The translations under genes were made by a program, and so were the position numbers. Source: Cordylochernes scorpioides (Eukaryota; Arthropoda; Arachnida; Pseudoscorpiones; Chernetidae). Taken from it: a DNA stretch of 64,000 bases. Location: positions 144,857,372-144,921,371 of the forward strand of contig CP092863.1 in NCBI GenBank assembly GCA_030710605.1, in the 5' to 3' direction. Positions 55,991 to 64,000 of this stretch are shown here, piece after piece (within the stretch, counting starts at the first letter, position 1; each line of letters begins with the position of its first letter). A model generated the notes under the pieces. The model ran no database searches, was not told where the DNA came from, and saw only the letters and a program-made list of their open reading frames with translations.

Positions 55991-56459
55991 TTCGACATGT
56001 CAAACATTCATGCTTAAAGGATTTGTACTCTGATATTGAATATAGATAAGAAATCAAGGCTCATAGAAAGTTCCATATTTTCAATCAAGGTAACACCACC
56101 TATTCTAATGAACCTCGATCCTTAAGATAATTATTGGATCGTTTTTGAAGACAACTCTCAGATTTATAAAATTAATTTATTAAACTTTAAACATTTTTAG
56201 ATATAGAGAGAGTTAATTACCTCGTATTTAAGGCAACAAAAGAATCATCTAATTTACATACATCGTTCTAACCAGATTCAACTTGTGTAAAACAGACGAC
56301 AAATCAAAAATAAACAAATTAATAATAGAGGGTAAGTTCTTATTTTTTACAAGCTTTCACACTCAAAGAATATTCAACTTATTGCTTCAATAATCTACTG
56401 AAAATTGTGAGACATAGCGCTACACTGTTGTGACCACTCCCACTACATAGTAGAATTGT
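55991..56459. other. AT-rich DNA, nothing recognised
   Basis: No gene or named repeat seen. Confidence 0.45.
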
Positions 56460-56690
56460 AAAAGAAAGGCATCTCCTTTAATTAAAATTTGCTGATGGCT
56501 TGCGCCATCAATCGGAATATATATAATTATTCCGATAAAATATGGTACATTGTGGAGCACATGTGCTCTTCAGAAGGCAGTGCGCCATTTGTTGGAACAG
56601 AAATCAACTAAACCTTGATTTAGCCTGTTCTCTGATTTTTTTTAATTTCAACACCTGACCTTTTTATCTTTTATTTTTTTCTATCGTTTT
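56460..56690. mobile_element. Chimeric family A / family B fold-back
   Basis: Starts as family A (AAGGCATCTCCTTTAATT, GCTTGCGCCATCAATCGG) and passes near 56545 into a family B arm (GGAGCACATGTGCTCTTCAG, GAACAGAAATCAACTAAACC). It ends with the B outer block (CACCTGACC, TTTTTATCTTTTATTTTTTT). The end lies about 30 bp from the Ig4-like exon and supplies much of its pyrimidine-rich upstream region. Confidence 0.7.
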
Positions 56691-56721
56691 ATCATGGTAC
56701 ATTGTGTTGTTGGATGTACAG

Positions 56722-56985
56722 AGCCGCTATCTGTGGAAGTCAGACCCTCCAAGTTGACGGTAGACGCGGGTTCCACGGCTATATTCAACTGTACGGTGAG
56801 AGGCGGCCCAGCTGCCGTAGAGTGGGCACGGGACCTCACCCCGCTGAGACCCTCGACTCGGATCAGGACAGGACCGTCCTCGCTGGAGATAGGTCCGGTG
56901 GCTCGCTCCGACCGTGGTATGTTCCAGTGCCGGGCTTATGGCGAGAGAGGATCGGCGCAGGATTCTGCCCAGCTTTCTATTGGAG
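56722..56985 (+). CDS. Ig-domain exon, Dscam Ig4-like
   Basis: A single 264-bp exon (88 codons) encodes one immunoglobulin domain between a 3' splice site (GATGTACAG, AG at 56720-56721) and a 5' splice site (TTGGAG then GTAAGT). Both ends are in phase 1. Domain signature: AIFNCTVRGGPAAVEWARDL, then SDRGMFQCRAYGE (Cys-Trp-Cys with DRGxFxC). The opening PLSVEVRPSKLTVDAG and the ending SAQDSAQLSIGG fit the Ig4 domain of arthropod Dscam, which begins PLS... and ends in a LxGG stretch. The assignment is by eye from family knowledge. The exon is very GC-rich compared with its neighbours. It belongs to a cell-surface adhesion/recognition protein of the Dscam type. It lies downstream of the Ig7-like exon on the same strand, the reverse of the order within one Dscam gene. 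Confidence 0.85.
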
Positions 56986-57035
56986 GTAAGTTTTACTTAA
57001 CATTTACATATATAACCTTCTTTATATATATATAT

Positions 57036-57340
57036 ACATATCAAAAATAAAAATGGCATATCCTGACCAGGAGCACATGTGCTTTTCAGAAGGCAGAACG
57101 CCATCTGGTGGAACAAAAATCAACTAAACATTGATTTAGCCTGTTCCCTGATATTTGGCCAACCCAATCTTTTAATAAATCAAGAAAGGCCATCCACGAA
57201 CGCGTTTCGCGCTTTTTGGCGCTCGTCTGCGTGGAGTAGGTTGTACCACTGAGACCAAAAAGATATTTTGGTCCCAGTAGCTTCTTGAAAATCCAAGAAA
57301 TGCGTATTCAAGGCCAAACTTGCGTAAATACGCTTACCAC
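57036..57340 (-). mobile_element. Family B element, minus orientation
   Basis: Starts 50 bp after the Ig4-like exon: ATCAAAAATAAAAATGGC, GACCAGGAGCACATGTGC, GGAACAAAAATCAACTAAAC, TTTGGCCAACCC, then a hammerhead in reverse and the GACCAAAA blocks. It adjoins the next copy head to head. Confidence 0.8.
57193..57235 (-). ncRNA. Hammerhead ribozyme, family B, one core mutation
   Basis: Minus strand: TCCACG, CAGACGA (U4 changed to A), GCGC-CAAAAA-GCGC, GAAA, CGCGTT, CGTGGA. The U4 change in the catalytic core should strongly impair cleavage. Confidence 0.8.
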
Positions 57341-57811
57341 ATGAAAATAAACGAAAGAAAAATAAAGATAAAAAGATCAGGTGTTTAAATCAAAAATAAA
57401 AATGCATATCCTGACCAGGAGCACATGTGCATTACAGAAGGCAGAACGCTATCTCGTGGAACAGAAATCAACTGAACATTGATTTAGCCTGTTCCCTGAT
57501 GTTTCTTGGTTTTTCAAGAAGCTACTGGGACCACAAAACACCTTTTTGGTCGCAGCAGTACAGCCTACTCCACGCTGACGAGCGCCAAAAGCGCGAAACG
57601 CGTTCGTGGATGGCTTTTCTTGATTTATCAAGAAATTGGGTTGGCCAAATATCAGGGAACAGGCTGAAATTATGTTTAGTTGATTTCTGTTCCACCAGGT
57701 GGCGTTCTGCCTTCTGAAAAGCACATGTGCTTCTGGTCGGGATATGCCATTTTTATTTTTGATTTCTACACCTGATATTTTTATCTTTTATTTTTTCTTT
57801 CGTTTTTTTCA
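57341..57811 (+). mobile_element. Family B element, full length, with intact hammerhead
   Basis: About 470 bp. Left arm from ATGAAAATAAACG through ATCAAAAATAAAAATGC to GATTTAGCCTGTTCCC, centre with the hammerhead, right arm back through GGGAACAGGC and TTTTTATTTTTGAT to CGTTTTTTTCAT. The arms are about 160-180 bp, so the element is mostly palindrome with the ribozyme near the middle. Confidence 0.85.
57569..57610 (+). ncRNA. Hammerhead ribozyme, family B (intact core)
   Basis: TCCACG, CTGACGA, GCGC-CAAAA-GCGC, GAAA, CGCGTT, CGTGGA: identical over 42 nt to the copy at 26922-26963. Confidence 0.85.
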
Positions 57812-57829
57812 TATATACATATGTGATAA

Positions 57830-57950
57830 AACAATAACAAATAAAAATATAAAAATTCTCAGGAAGCCTCTGGAACCAGATTTTGGTCGTAGAGGTATAA
57901 TCTGCACCAAGCTGAAGAGGGCCAAAAACCCGTAACGCGTCAAGTCAAAG
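57830..57950 (+). mobile_element. Family B/A-like remnant with decayed hammerhead
   Basis: GATTTTGGTCGTAGAGGTA is followed by CTGAAGA (57912-57918), GGG-CCAAAAA-CCC, GTAA (for GAAA) and CGCGTC. Stem I no longer pairs. Confidence 0.6.
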
Positions 57951-58054
57951 TTAAAGACCTTCTACTTCATCAGGTTTTGTCCAGGAGTGTAATAATTATC
58001 AAAAGACAATTATAAAACTATAAGAAACTTTAAAATGAGTAATTTTGTAGAATT

Positions 58055-58320
58055 TTTGACGTGTATATTTCTTTAGAAAAATCAAATTTCTACTGCCCTT
58101 ACTGAAATGATAAAATAATAGGAGGGCCTGGCTCATCAGTGGTGAACCCTATTATATAAAATGGTAGATTAAACTGGCGAAACCGCTGTGAGGGTTTACT
58201 ATTGATGAGCCAGGTCTTCTCATTATTTTTATTATTTCTCATTATTTTATCATTGAAGTAAGGGTAGTAGAAATTCAATGTATTTTTGAAAGAATCATAC
58301 GTGTCTAAAATAGTTTAAAT
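58055..58320. mobile_element. Family C pair, head to head
   Basis: A minus copy (GGCCTGGCTCATCAGTGGTG) and a plus copy (ACTGGCGAAACCGC, TTGATGAGCCAGG) lie between outer arms with TTTCTACTGCCCTTACTG and its complement. Confidence 0.7.
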
Positions 58321-58610
58321 TTATTAAAACAAGATAAAGAAACATTTGAAAGATGAAGTGGAAAAGTGGTTAGGGAGAAGTTAGGGAGGAAAATAGTAAA
58401 TCTAGCCATGGGAACCCAATCTCTCACTTTCCACTATCTATCTTGACTGAAGGTCTTATCAATGCCCTTCCTGGTAATGGCTTTTGACTTTTTCTACGAT
58501 ATCGGAGTTCCTTTTTTTTGGCAAATCTATCAATAGTTCTTCCTGTTTGGTAAATAGTCAAATAACCAGAGAAATATATTTATATTGATATATTCATAGA
58601 GACTCTTGGA
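58321..58610. other. Nothing recognised
   Basis: No gene or named repeat seen. Confidence 0.4.
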
Positions 58611-59030
58611 CACAAAACTTGATTTCATATTTTGATATCGCTGGTCTTTTTTTATTTTTACCGTGATTTGAAAAGTACTCTCCTTGACAAAATTTAAGGA
58701 TGTGAATGGTCTTTGATACGCCGTCATCTATATATATATTTTTTTTTTGAAAGAGACAGAAGTTATTTTGTTCACACTCTTGTGGTTATCTCGTGTCTTC
58801 AATAAAGGTCACTGTAATATCTTTCAGAGTTATGGTCTGAATCCCGATATACATGCTAAAAGGTACAACTTCCTTAAGTTTTGTCTATGAGTGTATACAC
58901 ACTTGGTTATCTCGTGTGTCTTCAATAAAGGTCACTGTAATATATTTTAACGTTCATGCTATATACATGTTATATACTAACATGCTAAATGGTACAACAT
59001 CCTTAATTTTTGTGCATCAGTCTATATTTC
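58611..59030 (-). repeat. M123 element, minus, about two units with terminus
   Basis: Left terminus with ACAAAACTTGATTTCATATT and ATATCGCTGGTC; two units of the minisatellite follow from about 58790. Confidence 0.75.
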
Positions 59031-59140
59031 TTCAAATTAAAATACTTCGGCCAGTAAATTTCCTTTTAAAAAGTATTTACTGGTCAGAGTATCATTAATT
59101 TGTAGAAATATGAATTCTGGCGAGGCAGCCTCTATTTTTA
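59031..59140. mobile_element. Penelope-type repeat pair, internally deleted
   Basis: ATACTTCGGCCAGTAAATTT and its near complement flank a short centre; the edge TGGCGAGGCAGCCTCTAT matches 29.7 and 54.7 kb. The hammerhead segment is lost. Confidence 0.5.
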
Positions 59141-59499
59141 CGATAATCATATAGCGTATATATAGCGTATGTCTGTCTGTATGTCCGGTATACAAATTCG
59201 CAGTAGTTCACTAATTCAAACCAAAATTTCCATACATAGGTAAAAAAATACGGGGAAGACGATAGGCTATTTATAAATATATATAAATCAATTATTAAAA
59301 CTATATAATTTTAGTCAGAAAATGATGATAACGATGTTTGATTATCAGATACAAAATTATATCGGGAAAAATTCCAAAAAGCAGAGACCACGGGTGACAC
59401 CAGTTCATTATTTTGTACGCAGGAACAAAATTATAACAGAAAAACATGCATTCGAGCAGAAAAAAAAAGCCAGATCATCTTTCTATAAAAATATCGCTT

Positions 59500-59635
59500 C
59501 TCAGACACAAAGTTTGGAGCGGGACGTTTCACAAGAGTGACATCCACGGCGCCAATTTATAATTGTAACGAATAGTATTTGAATAAAAACATTTAATCGG
59601 GTAAAACCCGGGCGTTGCCCGGGTCATTCAGCTAG
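59500..59635 (+). mobile_element. Helitron-like 3' end
   Basis: GTGACATCCACGGCGCCAAT through GGGTAAAACC to a perfect 7-bp hairpin (CCCGGGC, GTT, GCCCGGG at 59607-59623), TCATTCAG and CTAG (59632-59635) followed by T. This matches the minus-strand insert at 5.6-5.9 kb from the GACATCCACGG block onward. Confidence 0.65.
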
Positions 59636-61499
59636 TATGGTATATAGAGAGAGTAAACAATATTTTTTAACATTTCATCTCCAATATCAAAATTTAAAAT
59701 ATATTATTCAAACTTTAATTCTCTCCACAGGCTAATTATTGAATTATATTAATATGTAATATCCAATCTTTGTATAATTAAATAGAGAAAGTTTTTGGCC
59801 AAGCTCATCTTAAGTTTATTGCAGTTAACGTTCGTATAACTATCGTCTAATAATATTTATTTAAAATAAAAGTGGCGGTAATTCTTTATTTCATATTTAA
59901 TTTGTTATTTGTGTTGATTTACTGACATACTGGACGTTCATACACACCGCTTAGATACAATAAAAAATAGAAAAATGTTCCCCAATAAGTCAATATACCA
60001 ATGGCACTTGTTCCTCCACCTTTTTTTCCTCTCTCTAGGTCTTCATCTGAGGTCATTACTGCAAACACCCAAATGATTTTTATTGATCAACAATTCAGTG
60101 ATTTTATATATTATTTTTTCTATATATCGTGATACTTTGTATAATTATATAATAAAATTTCCTAGATTATATATATTTTTTATTCTTTCACTAAATAATA
60201 ATATTTTCAATATATTAAAGTGGGTGTTCTCTTAGAGAAATTAATTTTATAAAATATATAAAAAAGGAGTGTTTTTAGAAATAATATTCTAAAAAATAAG
60301 TTTCAAACCGTTTTGATTTTTAATTAAATAAATTAATGTTTTTAAAAAAATGTGTGGGTCGAAGAAACATCGAGGACCATAAACGTTTATAAAAAGAGCG
60401 ATGAAGTCTTGACAAATTGAATTTATAAATATCTATATTATCGGCCCTTATGATAAAAAGTATGGGTAGCCTATTGAACATGGCATCTGCCCGGTAAACG
60501 GAACACTGTGGTTTCGTTTCCCAACTCTGGACACTTTTTTTTCCGTTTATCATTACTCTTCACAATTCATCCTTTCATACCTCATCCCTAGGGTTAGAAA
60601 TAATCGTTATTTCCTCTTAAAATAAATTTCGATTTTTCGTTTAAAAATTTCGTTTTACAATCACAAGCCGCATTATATTATATTGTATTATAAAAAGTTA
60701 TATTAAATATTTAAAAAAGAAACTTATTTCTATATTTCTCTGAAAAAACTGATGATTTTCATCTCGATTCGATAAAAAGAATAAATTTATTGAATACAGT
60801 TACAATATTATACTATTCATACAATTAATAATAAAACACAATAGGTTTTCATTCCTTAAATAGAATCATTTATTCAAAATACCATTATGTTATTCTAGCT
60901 GTCATATAATCACCTTTGAATCTTTCCTTAAAAAAAAAAAAAAGGAATTCCGAAAGTATTTTCTTAATGCCGTCTGGAGAGTTTAAAATCCCCGTTGGTG
61001 ATTTTGAGCCAAATAAACGGAAAAAACATTATAAAATTGAGGGTTCGATTCCCAAGCGTAATTATATTTATTGGCATTGGTCCTTTGGGAGGAGAAAAAA
61101 CCATCCCACTACTGAGGTTTCGACATGGAATCTGTTTTTCCCAACAATATAAATTGCTAGACGGTAAAGCCCTCTTTACAGGCGTTGAAAAATAGTGGTT
61201 GTTCTTTCTTCTTTTTTATTTTTATTGAAGTTGTGTGTATTTTGTGAGCATTTTTTCCTGATAAAAAACAACTTTGTATATTGACTACTGACTAGATAGT
61301 TGCATAATCTTTATTAGAATATTTGTCTTGTATTTTATTTTTTTTAAGAATAAAAATATAACGAATTTTTCGACCGAATGTTTTTGGATCTTAATCTAAA
61401 ATATCAAGATAATCAATCGTCAAATATTTTCTACTTCTTATTTAAACTTCTATTATTCATTATTAAAAGGTTATTAAATGTTTCGATGATTAACAAAGA
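59636..61499. other. AT-rich DNA, nothing coding recognised
   Basis: 60575-60695 is a fold-back D scrap (TTAGAAATAATCGTTATTTC, AAGCCGCATTATATTATATT). Nothing else seen. Confidence 0.45.
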
Positions 61500-61620
61500 T
61501 AGAGATAATGGGTATTCGGCTGAAATTCTGGAATAGTTAATAACAATGATTAGTTTTATATATTCCGATAGATGGCGCAAGTTATCAGCAAATATTAATT
61601 GCACATTCTGGATATGTTCT
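61500..61620. mobile_element. Family A fold-back, right half
   Basis: GGGTATTCGGC, AATTCTGGAATAGTTAATAA, TTCCGATAGATGGCGCAAG: body and right arm of family A. Confidence 0.55.
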
Positions 61621-61864
61621 TTCTTAATTTATAAACCATTCCTAAGTTCAATTTTATTTTATACGACTTTTGTAATAAATATTTTGAAATAGTTGTATAT
61701 TATATAAAACGTTCATTGAAGGATTATATATATTTTATTAAAGGCAGAGTAAGCATATCCTAAGCCTTTTATTTTCAATTTTTCTATTATATTTTACAAA
61801 TATATGTATATATATTTTACTGTGATTAGTATAAGTTGAATGAACACCTGGAGTAATGCTTTAT

Positions 61865-62210
61865 AAGAAAAAGAAGCATAAAACACGAATGTTTCTTTTT
61901 AAAACAAACTTCTACTGTCCTTACTGTTATTAAAAACCTTTGGGAGAGCTTGGCTCATCAGTGGTGAACCCTCCCAGCGGTTTCGCCAATTTAATCTACC
62001 AGACCGCTTCTCAGAGCTCTAATACTGTATTGGATCATTCTGCGTTTATATGCTATACTGAAGGATGGAATCTTAGAAATTTTATCGAATCAAACTATAA
62101 ACATAAGCTTTTAGGAGAGCATAATTACCTATAAATATATTTTCATCTGAATAAGGTAAGTTGAAGTTTGATTTATGTTTAAAAGAAGCATTCGTGCTTT
62201 GATGCGTCTA
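61865..62210 (-). mobile_element. Family C element, full length
   Basis: Outer arms with CACGAATGTTTCTTTTT and AAAAGAAGCATTCGTGC. Core GGCTCATCAGTGGTGAACCC and GGTTTCGCC; interior block CAGAGCTCTAATACTGTATT shared with 19.98 kb. About 340 bp. Confidence 0.7.
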
Positions 62211-62316
62211 TTTATCATTTATAAAGATAGGAACGTTATCTCATATAAATAATATTTTATCAGAAGAAAGGAATACAGTTGTAAGGTAAAAATTCTCTTA
62301 TAGTAATAATCTACAG

Positions 62317-62606
62317 TAACACACACACAGAGACTCACTCCTGAGGGCGATGTGGACATAGAAAAGTTACTCATTCGATTGAAGGATCGAGAATTCCTGC
62401 ACTCCATATATAACAAGAATAATGTGGTCAGGATGGATATCGCGGTCTATTACGAAGAAGAAACGGAGCACCTCTTCGGGCTACTCACGCCTGAAGACAA
62501 GATTCCTCTCGACAAATTCTTCGACATTATCATCAAACATGTTCCGAACATGAACTCCCCAAATTGCAGGGATCTGTCTAGATTCAAGGCGGCTTTAAGC
62601 TCCTGA
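62317..62606 (+). CDS. Terminal coding exon, unidentified protein
   Basis: An open frame of about 96 codons runs from a plausible 3' splice site (ATCTACAG, AG at 62315-62316) to TGA at 62604-62606, followed by a polyA signal at 62716-62721. It begins THTQRLTPEGDVDIEKLL, continues VVRMDIAVYYEEETEHLFGL and LTPEDKIPLDKFFDIIIK, and ends RDLSRFKAALSS. It is charged and globular-looking, with no signal peptide or membrane span. GC content and codon use differ sharply from the flanks, as for a real host exon. The frame opens only at 62310, so the exon cannot extend much further upstream. I do not recognise the family. No upstream exon of the same gene can be identified in this window. It is not an Ig or fibronectin domain, so it is unlikely to be Dscam. 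Confidence 0.65.
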
Positions 62607-62715
62607 TCCGGACGTGCCCTCGGAGAGGCCTACGTCGATTGTAAATATCTCTCTTCATTCCTACCATTATTATTTGCTTATAACTCCCTTTGAGTGTAAA
62701 GATTGACGAGATGTC

Positions 62716-62721
62716 AATAAA
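62716..62721 (+). terminator. PolyA signal AATAAA of the terminal exon
   Basis: AATAAA 110 bp after the stop codon, followed by the T/GT-rich stretch GTTGTTTAATTGTC, as expected for cleavage and polyadenylation. Confidence 0.6.
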
Positions 62722-62749
62722 GTTGTTTAATTGTCTAATTTTCACACAC

Positions 62750-63784
62750 ATATTTTGTTTTTCTTTACTAATAAGGTTTGGAACTTGAAATTCTCATGAG
62801 GTGAACGAAAATTGCTGAAGAAATTGTACAAGAAGATAATATTCAGTTATAATTATCCACGCTGCGCGCGTTTGTTTTTGTAAATATTTCTGGTAGGATA
62901 AAGTCGATATTTTATTAAGCCCGTTGAAGAGCGATTATCGCTTTGAAGCTATCATTTTTTATATTAAGAAACTCATTGTGAAAAAATATTTTGTAATTTT
63001 TTAATTTTTTTCACAATTTTATCATGAACAATAAGATAATAGTATTAATTTGAATTACCAACAAATATTTAAATTCCAGAACTTTTCTTAAACTAAATAA
63101 TGATCTTAGAAATTTATAAAAAGTATATATAATTAAATGTATTAATATTAATGGAAAATGTAATCAATTCTATAATAACTACAAACAAAAAGGGTTTTTC
63201 TAATTGGAAATAATAAATATTATATTAGAAAAACAAATATTAAATATCTCAAATTTTCTTAAATACATTTGTATAAATTATAATTTAATTGTAAAATACA
63301 TTTAGGAAAATAAAGCTACAATCAACCAATAATGTATTTAATTCAAGACTTTACAGTGACTCGCTTGTCTACTCTCTTCAGCGGAATGTATATTTCAGGG
63401 GTAAATACATTATTACAACAGAAATACAAATATTTCTAATTATATATATATATTATTATAAAACAGCTTCAATAACGTATTTCTTTAATATGTTAATGTA
63501 ATGAAACGACAAAGCAATCTATTCCAATAGTTAATTTAAAGCCCTCCATCCTTACAAAAATTACGTAATTTTACGAATTCTGTTTAAAATAACTAGATAT
63601 TTCTGATAGGAATCCAAATTATAGTTATTAAATATGAGGCTTGATCAGAAATATGAAGTGGAATGAAAACCTTAATTTGTATTTAAAAATATACAATCAA
63701 ATTTGAGCAATATTCTTTTTCCTTCAAGCCATTATATTTGTGATACAAAGTTGAATATAACAAACAGTTGAGTATAACAAAATT
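62750..63784. other. AT-rich DNA, nothing recognised
   Basis: No gene or named repeat seen. Confidence 0.5.
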
Positions 63785-64000
63785 GGACAAACCTTTTGGA
63801 GGTTGTACCTTTAAGCATGTATATCGGGTTTCAGACACCAACTCTGAAAGATATTACAGTGACCTTTATTGAAGACATACGAGATAACCAAGTGTGTATA
63901 CACTCATAGACAAAACTTAAGGAAGTTGTATCTTTCAGCATGTATATCGGTATTCAGACAATAACTCTGAAAAATATTACAGTGACCTTTATTGAAGACA
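63785..64000 (+). repeat. M123 minisatellite, runs out of the window
   Basis: At least 1.7 units (TTGTACCTTTAAGCATGTAT, ACAGTGACCTTTATTGAAGA) continuing past the right edge. Confidence 0.85.

Overview
This is AT-rich animal DNA, almost entirely introns and intergenic DNA packed with transposable elements. Two exons encode complete immunoglobulin domains that look like Dscam Ig7 and Ig4 (established family knowledge, compared by eye). Together with mariner, R1-type LINE, Penelope, Ty1/copia and Ty3/gypsy elements this points to an arthropod, but no species can be named from the sequence. A run of exactly 100 N (18629-18728) marks a scaffold join of unknown size.

Layout. 0.2-3.8 kb: decayed R1-type LINE. 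5.2-9.7 kb: fold-back repeats, a local duplication holding a Helitron-like insert with a tRNA-Gly copy, and Penelope-like pieces. 10.7-12.4 kb: nested inverted-repeat elements next to an Ig7-like exon. 14-18.6 kb: broken minus-strand gypsy element ending at the gap. 19-34 kb: fold-back elements, SINEs, minisatellites and a deleted mariner. 34.3-38.75 kb: 123-bp minisatellite split by a copia element with an exact 5-bp target duplication. 39.5-45.2 kb: nearly intact gypsy element with identical LTRs. 45-56 kb: SINEs, truncated LINEs and Penelope-type repeats. 56.7 kb: Ig4-like exon hemmed in by fold-back elements. 62.3-62.75 kb: terminal exon of an unidentified gene with a polyA signal.

Most striking system: a family of short fold-back elements (family B below) carries at its centre a hammerhead self-cleaving ribozyme. 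Three copies (26922-26963, 45996-46037, 57569-57610) keep every conserved core base, a perfect 6-bp stem I and a 4-bp stem II. A fourth has one core change and two more are decayed. A second fold-back family (A) has a degraded hammerhead with a compensated stem II, and Penelope-type repeats (29.6, 47.7 and 54.8 kb) carry another type. Stem III of the B type is the self-complementary ACGCGT, which suggests activity as a dimer. Hammerheads are known from Penelope elements and small retrozymes; their place at the centre of palindromic elements, beside a Dscam-like exon, is what seems unusual.

Repeat names used here: A = fold-back with arms containing CTCCTTATCGTGC; B = fold-back with arms containing GAGCACATGTGC; C = fold-back containing CTGATGAGCC and GGCGAAACC; M123 = 123-bp minisatellite inside Tc1-like termini.
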